This document shows positions 42,977 through 48,188 of a stretch of DNA of 48,188 bases, piece by piece. The position numbers were made by a program, and so were the translations under genes. Under the pieces are notes generated by a model. It searched no databases and had not been told where the DNA came from. It worked only from the letters and a program-made list of their open reading frames with translations. Every line of letters begins with the position of its first letter. The stretch's first letter is position 1. Location: the NCBI GenBank assembly GCA_944381485.1, contig CALWLI010000017.1, positions 1-48,188 of the forward strand. The letters are read 5' to 3'. This DNA comes from an uncultured Lachnospiraceae bacterium. GTDB lineage: Bacteria; Bacillota; Clostridia; Lachnospirales; Lachnospiraceae.

Positions 42977-44185
42977 TTAATCTCTGGAATAAATATCTCT
43001 GGTATATACCTTTTCTCTGACATCATCCAGACAGCTGTCATATCTGTTTGCGATGATCAGATCCGACATCTTTTTAAAGCTTTCAAGGTCGTCTGTGACC
43101 CTTCCCTCCATAAATGTTTCTCCGTTTCCCAGCAAGGGTTCATAGATTATAAAGGGCACGCCCCTTGCCTTCAGTCTGCTTATCACATCAGGGACAGAGC
43201 TGTTTCTCATATTGTCCGAGGAAGTCTTCATATTAAGTCTGTAGACTCCGACAATTCCCCCGGCTTTTTTCAGTTTTTCCTCCACTCTCCCTGCAACGAA
43301 ATCCTTCCTTATGCTGTTGCTCTTTACAATAGAGCTTATGATATCCTCCGGTATTCCATCGCAGCTTTTTAGGAGCTGAGCTGTATCCTTGGGAAGGCAG
43401 TAGCCTCCGTACCCGAAGGAAGGATTATTGTAGAAGTCTCCTATGCGTGGATCAAGACAGACTCCCTCTATGACATTTTTTGAGTCAAGTCCCTTAAGCT
43501 CCGCATATGTATCAAGCTCATTGAAAAAGGCCACTCGCATTGCAAGGTAGGAGTTTGAAAAAAGTTTTACAGCCTCCGCCTCACTGTAGCTCATAATAAG
43601 TTCGTCTGTATCGGACTTTTTTGCGGCGAACTTCAAAATCTTCGCAAATTCCACAGCATAGGCTCTGAGTTCCTCATCCTTTTCGTCTGTTCCGATTATT
43701 ATCCTTGAGGGGTAAAGGTTGTCATAGAGAGCCTTGGTCTCCCTTAGAAACTCAGGGCTGAATAATAGCTTCCTGAACCCTGAAGCATTCCTTATATGTT
43801 CCGTAAAACCCACAGGCACTGTGGATTTTATCACCGCCACAGCGTCGGGAGCATACTTTTTTACAAGCCTTATTACACTCTCCACAGAGGAAGTGTCAAA
43901 GCTCCCTGTGTTTTTGTCAAGGTCCGTGGGAGTGGCTATAATTACATAATCCGCATCCCTTAATGCCTCCTCGGCATCAGTTGTGGCTTTTAATTGCAAA
44001 TCCTTTCCTGTCAGGTATTCTTTTATATAATCATCTTCCACAGGGCTCAATCTGTGATTTATCATTGAAACCTTTTTCTCGCATATGTCCAAAGCCGTAA
44101 CCATGTTTTTTTGTGACAACAGTACACTCAGGGACATTCCCACGTAGCCTGTTCCCACTACGGCTATTCTTTTTTTATCTGTCAT
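42977..44185 (-). CDS. ugd: UDP-glucose 6-dehydrogenase
   Basis: A 402-residue nucleotide-sugar dehydrogenase. The NAD motif is VVGTGYVGMSLSV, the substrate region LFSPEFLRE, the catalytic Cys lies in GYGGYCLPKDT and the C-terminal segment is VYRLNMKTSSDNMRNSS, which matches UDP-glucose rather than UDP-ManNAc dehydrogenases. It would supply UDP-glucuronate to the polymer, predicting an acidic polysaccharide. It overlaps the upstream glycosyltransferase by four bases. Confidence 0.93.
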   Translation of the reverse strand: MTDKKRIAVVGTGYVGMSLSVLLSQKNMVTALDICEKKVSMINHRLSPVEDDYIKEYLTGKDLQLKATTDAEEALRDADYVIIATPTDLDKNTGSFDTSSVESVIRLVKKYAPDAVAVIKSTVPVGFTEHIRNASGFRKLLFSPEFLRETKALYDNLYPSRIIIGTDEKDEELRAYAVEFAKILKFAAKKSDTDELIMSYSEAEAVKLFSNSYLAMRVAFFNELDTYAELKGLDSKNVIEGVCLDPRIGDFYNNPSFGYGGYCLPKDTAQLLKSCDGIPEDIISSIVKSNSIRKDFVAGRVEEKLKKAGGIVGVYRLNMKTSSDNMRNSSVPDVISRLKARGVPFIIYEPLLGNGETFMEGRVTDDLESFKKMSDLIIANRYDSCLDDVREKVYTRDIYSRD

Positions 44186-45318
44186 TTGACTCTTTTTGCT
44201 CCTGACTCCGCCCTCTTGTATAGTTCAAGAGTGCTCCTCACTACCTCATCCCACTTATATTTTTCACATATGAAAGAGGAGGAGGCATCCTTTAATCTGT
44301 GTACCCTGTCTCTGTCCCGGATAAGCTCACAAAGCTTAAGCTTAAGGTCCTCCACATCCTTATTTCTGAAGGATATGCCCTTATCCTCCACCACATCCAG
44401 ACATTCAGGTATGTCACTGACAAGGCAGCAGTTTCCGTAACTCATAGCCTCCAAAAGGCTCATGGGCATACCCTCAAGCTCGCTGGGGAGGCAGTAGATA
44501 TAGGCATTAGTGTAAAGCTCAAAAAGCTCCTCTCCCTGTACAAAGCCTGTGAATATGACCCTCTCGTCAGCCATATCCCTGAGCTTTTTGACATATTGTC
44601 TTGTATCTGAGCCCGCGCCTGCTATTACAAGCTTTTTCTTCGTGTCTGTGTCCATAAAAGCTCTGATCAGAAGATGTATTCCTTTTTCCGGAACCAGTCT
44701 TCCCAAAAACAGGATATATCCCTCCTTGTCAAGCCCCCATTTTTCTTTTATTATGTCGGGAGCTCTCAGTGAAGGCAGAGACACTCCGTTCGGTATGTAT
44801 ACAGTATCTCTGTTATACCTTCTCTCGAAATATAGCTTTGTATCCCTATTGAGAACTATTATGCCGTCGGAAAATTTAGCAGCTGCCCACTCTCCCAGCT
44901 TGATATATGCCCGCGAAAGTCTACCCCACTTTGCCCTCTTCCAATCCAAGCCGTGGATGGTAACCACTACTTTTTTGCCGAATATTTTGGGGATAAAGCA
45001 CATCAGAGCAGGGCCCTCGGCGTGGAAATGTACTATGTCATAGGGCCCGATGGCCGCTATAAAAGCTGCTGATATGGAGGAGCTTACTGCAGCAAGCCCT
45101 CTTCTGTTTATGGTGGGGACGTCCCTTATAAAAACTCCCCTGTATTTCCCTGTCTTATCCGAGTCATAATGCTTTCCCGCAATATGGTGTCCTCTGCGGT
45201 CGAGGCAGGTCAGGCTGTGCCCAAGAGCAGCCATGCGTGTCGCCAGCTCCTCCACAACCACCTCAATGCCCCCCTCTCCGGAGGGGATATGCTTTTGTCC
45301 AAGCATTGCTATCCTCAT
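44182..45318 (-). CDS. Glycosyltransferase family 4, first acting candidate
   Basis: About 378 residues from the ATG at 45318, chosen for GGAG eight bases upstream and for the normal N-terminus MRIAMLGQKHIPSGEGGIE. VVTIHGLDWKRAKWG and YIPNGVSLP are acceptor-side marks, and LFLGRLVPEKGIHLLIRAF and PSELEGMPMSLLEAMSYGNCCLVSD define the donor domain. It follows the initiating transferase gene by one base, so it may add the second sugar. Related enzymes include rhamnosyl- and glucosyltransferases of capsule loci. Confidence 0.9.
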   Translation of the reverse strand: MRIAMLGQKHIPSGEGGIEVVVEELATRMAALGHSLTCLDRRGHHIAGKHYDSDKTGKYRGVFIRDVPTINRRGLAAVSSSISAAFIAAIGPYDIVHFHAEGPALMCFIPKIFGKKVVVTIHGLDWKRAKWGRLSRAYIKLGEWAAAKFSDGIIVLNRDTKLYFERRYNRDTVYIPNGVSLPSLRAPDIIKEKWGLDKEGYILFLGRLVPEKGIHLLIRAFMDTDTKKKLVIAGAGSDTRQYVKKLRDMADERVIFTGFVQGEELFELYTNAYIYCLPSELEGMPMSLLEAMSYGNCCLVSDIPECLDVVEDKGISFRNKDVEDLKLKLCELIRDRDRVHRLKDASSSFICEKYKWDEVVRSTLELYKRAESGAKRVK

Positions 45319-45319
45319 T

Positions 45320-45976
45320 TCATTTACTCCATGCTCCAATGACAGCCAAGAGTGTCCTTATAATTATCCTGTTGTCAACAGAGAGGCTCCTCTCGGATAT
45401 ATATTTAAGATCCATCGCGACCCATTCTTCAAAGCTTATGTCCTCAGAGCACTGTCTTATCTGCCAGTAACAGCTGAGCCCCGGTTTTACCGTCAGCCTC
45501 AGTCTCTGGCGATCCGTATATTTTTCCACCTCTGAGGGAAGTGGCGGCCTTGGCCCTACTATACTCATATCTCCTTTTATTATGTTTAAAAGCTGTGGCA
45601 GCTCGTCGATATTTGTCTTTCTTATAAATCTTCCCACCCGGGTCACTCTGGGGTCATTTTTTATCTTAAAGGCGGGGCCGTCCCTCTCATTAAGCCCGGA
45701 AAGCTCAAAAAGTCTTTCCTCCGCATCAGGCTCCATTGAGCGAAACTTGTACATCCTGAAAAGCCTGCCGTCCTTCCCGCATCTGAGCTGGGTAAAAAAC
45801 GGTCCTGCTGAGGGGTCATCTATGACTATGGCAAGAGCTGTAATGAGAAAGACAGGCAGTAAAAGTATCAAAGCCAATGCGCTCAAGGTCACGTCTCTCA
45901 GCCTGCTTATAACAGGATAAAGACCTGAGCTTGAAGTCTTTATATTTTGTGCTTGAATTATTCTATATGAACTCAA
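45320..45976 (-). CDS. Initiating sugar transferase (undecaprenyl-phosphate sugar-phosphotransferase)
   Basis: A 218-residue bacterial sugar transferase that loads the first sugar-phosphate onto undecaprenyl phosphate. There is one re-entrant hydrophobic segment (about 30-50), then MYKFRSM, the Asp-Glu pair in TNIDELPQLLNIIKGDMSIVGPRPP and KPGLSCYW. It is the short monotopic form, without the extra helices of WbaP or WcaJ. The start is TTG, directly after the CpsD stop (TAATTG), with GGAGG ten bases upstream. Confidence 0.93.
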   Translation of the reverse strand: MSSYRIIQAQNIKTSSSGLYPVISRLRDVTLSALALILLLPVFLITALAIVIDDPSAGPFFTQLRCGKDGRLFRMYKFRSMEPDAEERLFELSGLNERDGPAFKIKNDPRVTRVGRFIRKTNIDELPQLLNIIKGDMSIVGPRPPLPSEVEKYTDRQRLRLTVKPGLSCYWQIRQCSEDISFEEWVAMDLKYISERSLSVDNRIIIRTLLAVIGAWSK

Positions 45977-46678
45977 TTAATAATATCCTCCGCCGTATGA
46001 GCGGCCTTTGCTCTTTATGTCGTTAAGTATAAGGCCCAATATGTTGGCGTTTACATCCGTAAGGCTCTTCTTTGCGAAATAGAGAGCCTGCTTTGTGGTC
46101 ATGTCAGCTCTTGCCGTCAATATACATCCGTCCACATACCTGCTGAGTATGGCCGCATCTGTGACTACAGACACGGGAGGCGTGTCAATTATCACATAAT
46201 CATACATATCCGAAAGCCTGCCTATAAGCTCTACCATGGGCTCGCTGCCTATAAGCTCCGCAGGGTTTTGCGGAAGGACCCCTGAGAGAAGCACATCAGC
46301 CTTTATCCTTTCAGAATAGGTAATGACCTCCTCCGCCTTCCTGCGCTTTGCAATGACATCCGTTATGCCGGGGCTGCTCCTGCTTTTCCTCAGGTAGGCC
46401 GCCATTGTACCCTTTCTCAGATCACAATCCGCAAGGAGCACTTTCTTTCCGTTTTCCGCCAGGGAGTAGGCAAGGTTTATGCATATGGTGGTCTTCCCCT
46501 CTCCGGGACCTGTTCCTGTCACAAGTATGGTCTTGCAGTTGCCTGTAGTGTGCAAAAACTCAATGTTTGTGCGCAGGGCCTTGTAGCTCTCAGAATATGA
46601 AAACGGAACGTCCTTCCTGTACAAAAGCTTTGCCGAGGAGGCAGTCCTCCTGTTCTTTTCTTTTCTCAGTATTCCCAT
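45977..46678 (-). CDS. cpsD: CpsD/CapB-type tyrosine autokinase
   Basis: A 233-residue BY-kinase that controls polymer length and export. Walker A is GTGPGEGKTT, Walker A' VLLADCDLRKG and Walker B VIIDTPP. The C-terminus ends in a Tyr cluster (SYGGGYY), the usual autophosphorylation site. It needs the membrane protein encoded just upstream (CpsC) for activity. Its start lies two bases beyond the CpsC stop, with GGAG in the end of that gene. Confidence 0.94.
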   Translation of the reverse strand: MGILRKEKNRRTASSAKLLYRKDVPFSYSESYKALRTNIEFLHTTGNCKTILVTGTGPGEGKTTICINLAYSLAENGKKVLLADCDLRKGTMAAYLRKSRSSPGITDVIAKRRKAEEVITYSERIKADVLLSGVLPQNPAELIGSEPMVELIGRLSDMYDYVIIDTPPVSVVTDAAILSRYVDGCILTARADMTTKQALYFAKKSLTDVNANILGLILNDIKSKGRSYGGGYY

Positions 46679-46680
46679 AG

Positions 46681-47379
46681 CTATCTCTCCTCCCTTTCAT
46701 AGGAGGGTATGGCTCCCAGTATCACAAGGTCAGCCTGAAGTATGTCCTTTTCATCTCTTACTTTATTGTTCATAAGCTTTATGAGTATTATGACAGCCGC
46801 CGCCAAAAATCCTCCCGCCACAGCTGAGTAAAGCGTGTATTTTTTGACATCAGGCCAAATGCTGAGTCCTGTGCCTGATGCCCGGGATATAAGCTCCACA
46901 GAGCCCGCCTTCACTGCATTTACTATGACAGGCGGCGAAAGCTCCGTTATCTTTTCGCATACTCTAAGGGCTGTCTCCTGATCCGTAGCTGTCACGGCTA
47001 TCCTCATTATCTGAGTGTGGTTCACGTCAGAGACTGTTACCTCCCTGACTCGTTCGTCAAAATCCTCCTGCATATCAAGCTCAGTTTTGACACTGTCCAT
47101 AACCGTGTCGCTCGTTATTATGACACTGTAGGTATCCACCAGCTTTGCCGCCGAGTTGATCTGGTCAGAGGTGACATATTCCCTCTTCCCGGGATTTACT
47201 ATCATCATGGCGTCAGCCTCGTAGAGAGGAGTCGCAGCAAAAGAAAAATATAAGTATCCTATAAGGGCAAAGATAAAAAATGCTCCCAATATCCAAGCCC
47301 AATGAGAAATAAGCGCCTCCGCTGTCTCCCTGAGGTCAATATAATCGCTGCTCTGCACCATGGGACTCAACTCACTCAT
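46681..47379 (-). CDS. cpsC: CpsC/Wzz-type chain-length and kinase-modulator protein
   Basis: About 232 residues with two membrane helices, near the N-terminus (about 28-48 from the chosen start) and near the C-terminus, and an extracellular domain between, as in Wzz/CpsC. The short cytoplasmic tail activates the CpsD kinase in this family. The frame extends to an ATG at 47424, but that codon sits in the T run of a terminator. I prefer the ATG at 47379, which has AAGGAGG upstream. The N-terminal part begins MSELSPMVQSSDYIDLRE. Confidence 0.9.
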   Translation of the reverse strand: MSELSPMVQSSDYIDLRETAEALISHWAWILGAFFIFALIGYLYFSFAATPLYEADAMMIVNPGKREYVTSDQINSAAKLVDTYSVIITSDTVMDSVKTELDMQEDFDERVREVTVSDVNHTQIMRIAVTATDQETALRVCEKITELSPPVIVNAVKAGSVELISRASGTGLSIWPDVKKYTLYSAVAGGFLAAAVIILIKLMNNKVRDEKDILQADLVILGAIPSYEREER

Positions 47380-47423
47380 ACCCCCTGTTCCCTCCTTAAA
47401 GTTTCGGATCACTTGGCCTTGCA

Positions 47424-47469
47424 TAAAAAAATAGGAGCCCTGACTGCTTTCTGCTCTGTCAGGGCTCCC
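47424..47469 (-). terminator. Intrinsic terminator in the leader of the polysaccharide operon
   Basis: On the minus strand GGAGCCCTGAC and GTCAGGGCTCC form a perfect 11-base stem with a 13-base loop, followed by TATTTTTTT. It lies between a near-consensus promoter (47491-47519) and cpsC. A small CCGG/CCGG hairpin just upstream shares bases with the terminator stem, so the two might be alternative structures. This arrangement suggests attenuation or processive antitermination of the operon. Confidence 0.85.
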
Positions 47470-47490
47470 GGCACGTCATAACCGGTATTC

Positions 47491-47519
47491 ATTCTACTCC
47501 AATAGGATTTACTTGACAA
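47491..47519 (-). promoter_or_regulatory. Promoter of the polysaccharide operon
   Basis: On the minus strand TTGTCA (47514-47519), 17 bases and TAGAAT (47491-47496) match the sigma-A consensus at ten of twelve positions. The start of transcription would be near 47484, giving about 15 bases before the terminator stem. Confidence 0.75.
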
Positions 47520-47639
47520 TTAATTTTCTATAAAATCGATAGGAATTAAAATACTGATTATGACATTATGTTTTTTTATGAACGTAATCTTTTATTTTGT
47601 TGATTTTAAATATAGTTTTTTAATTAACTGACAATTAAT
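47514..47639. repeat. 11-bp direct repeat around the polysaccharide promoter
   Basis: ATTAATTGTCA on the minus strand occurs at 47514-47524, overlapping the -35, and again at 47629-47639, just after the phosphatase stop codon. The spacing is 115 bases. It could be a regulator site or a second weak promoter; nothing else supports either. Confidence 0.3.
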
Positions 47640-47640
47640 G

Positions 47641-48096
47641 CTAATTATCAGCAATTTTCTCCAGGAAAGCTTCAAGCCCCCTCTTTATATCATCATAGGT
47701 CTTATTAAAGTCCCCTGTGTACCAGGGATCAGCCACATCTCTCTCCTCACCTGCAAACGAGAGCAGGAGGCTGATCTTTCCCTCCGGATCTCCACCGCAT
47801 ATCCTGTTCATATTGCGAATGTTATAATGGTCCATACCTATAAGAAAGTCAAATCTGTCATAGTCCACTCGACTCATAAGCCTGGCTCTCTTTTTGCTGC
47901 AGGATATTCCCAGTCGGGAAAGTATTCCTACAGTGCCGTGATGCACAGGATTTCCAATCTCCTCTGTGCTTGTGGCCGCAGACTCTATATAAAACCTGTC
48001 GGAAAGGCCTCTTTTTCCCACCATATCCTTCATTAAAAATTCCGCCATGGGCGAGCGGCATATATTGCCGTGGCAAATGAATAGTACTTTAATCAT
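47641..48096 (-). CDS. Low-molecular-weight protein tyrosine phosphatase
   Basis: About 151 residues from the ATG at 48096 (site GGAG). The catalytic P-loop is CHGNICRSP near the N-terminus, and the general acid loop is DPWYTGDF. Such Wzb/PTP enzymes dephosphorylate BY-kinases and tune polysaccharide export. It lies directly upstream of the polysaccharide promoter but before it, so it can be expressed separately from the kinase gene. The frame continues 13 codons further upstream without a site. Confidence 0.94.
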   Translation of the reverse strand: MIKVLFICHGNICRSPMAEFLMKDMVGKRGLSDRFYIESAATSTEEIGNPVHHGTVGILSRLGISCSKKRARLMSRVDYDRFDFLIGMDHYNIRNMNRICGGDPEGKISLLLSFAGEERDVADPWYTGDFNKTYDDIKRGLEAFLEKIADN

Positions 48097-48188
48097 CTTC
48101 TTATATCTCCATTTAAGTCTTGTATTTCTTCTCAAACGCTTGATATTTCAGGGTTTTCCGACTTTTGAGTTTTCCTTTCTTTTCAAGG

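Noticed and set aside
47379-47424. CpsC starting at the ATG at 47424
   Set aside because: That ATG directly follows the terminator T run and lacks a ribosome binding site; the ATG at 47379 has AAGGAGG upstream.
1-48188. CRISPR arrays, rRNA and tRNA genes
   Set aside because: I found no regularly spaced repeats and no tRNA- or rRNA-like segments when reading the intergenic regions; these are all short and explained by promoters, terminators or decayed DNA.

Overview
All 44 protein-coding genes or gene remnants I can support lie on the minus strand, so transcription runs from high to low coordinates. The gene families and the order priA-def-fmt-yugP-rsmB-rlmN-prpC-prkC-rsgA-rpe, strong GGAGG-type ribosome binding sites, TTGACA/TATAAT promoters and occasional TTG starts indicate a low-to-moderate GC Bacillota, most likely class Clostridia and perhaps Lachnospirales. 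The taxon is inferred from families and gene order, not from a marker-gene match.

Region 1 (1-7193) is an accessory, partly decayed stretch around a healthy pcrA/uvrD helicase gene. It holds a type I restriction subunit (hsdR) cut off at 402 codons, with a damaged Walker A motif and a terminator hairpin in its tail. It also holds an abiE type IV toxin-antitoxin operon with an intact antitoxin, a recognisable operator and a frameshifted toxin. Next come a YcxB-like membrane protein, a small membrane protein and an unrecognised ORF, bracketed by inverted copies of a 21-bp IS-end-like repeat.

Region 2 (7194-14896) has an HI0933-family flavoprotein gene, galE, and a four-gene ABC exporter cluster: secreted protein, LolD/MacB-type ATPase, large CARDB-like surface protein and MacB/FtsX permease.

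Region 3 (15135-30936) is core housekeeping. A long, tightly packed operon starts from a strong promoter ahead of murF and covers replication restart, formyl-Met processing, rRNA methylation, PASTA kinase/phosphatase signalling, ribosome assembly and rpe. It is followed by an ECF S component with a pyridoxal kinase (probable vitamin B6 uptake and salvage) and a seryl-tRNA synthetase whose active-site motifs look archaeal/eukaryal.

Region 4 (31054-34447) is a MetNIQ-type ABC importer operon with a DUF169 gene as its last cistron, driven by a consensus promoter with no room for a SAM riboswitch.

Region 5 (34638-48135) is a Wzx/Wzy-dependent capsule/exopolysaccharide locus. It has a low-molecular-weight tyrosine phosphatase, CpsC- and CpsD-like chain-length/BY-kinase proteins, an initiating sugar transferase, five glycosyltransferases, a UDP-glucose dehydrogenase, a radical SAM/SPASM protein, a polymerase and a flippase. 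A near-consensus promoter and then a strong intrinsic terminator stand ahead of cpsC, an arrangement that suggests control by antitermination. The best candidates for undescribed biology are this leader, the radical SAM protein inside the glycan locus, the DUF169-linked importer and the four-gene ABC/CARDB cluster. I saw no CRISPR array, rRNA, tRNA or complete insertion sequence.
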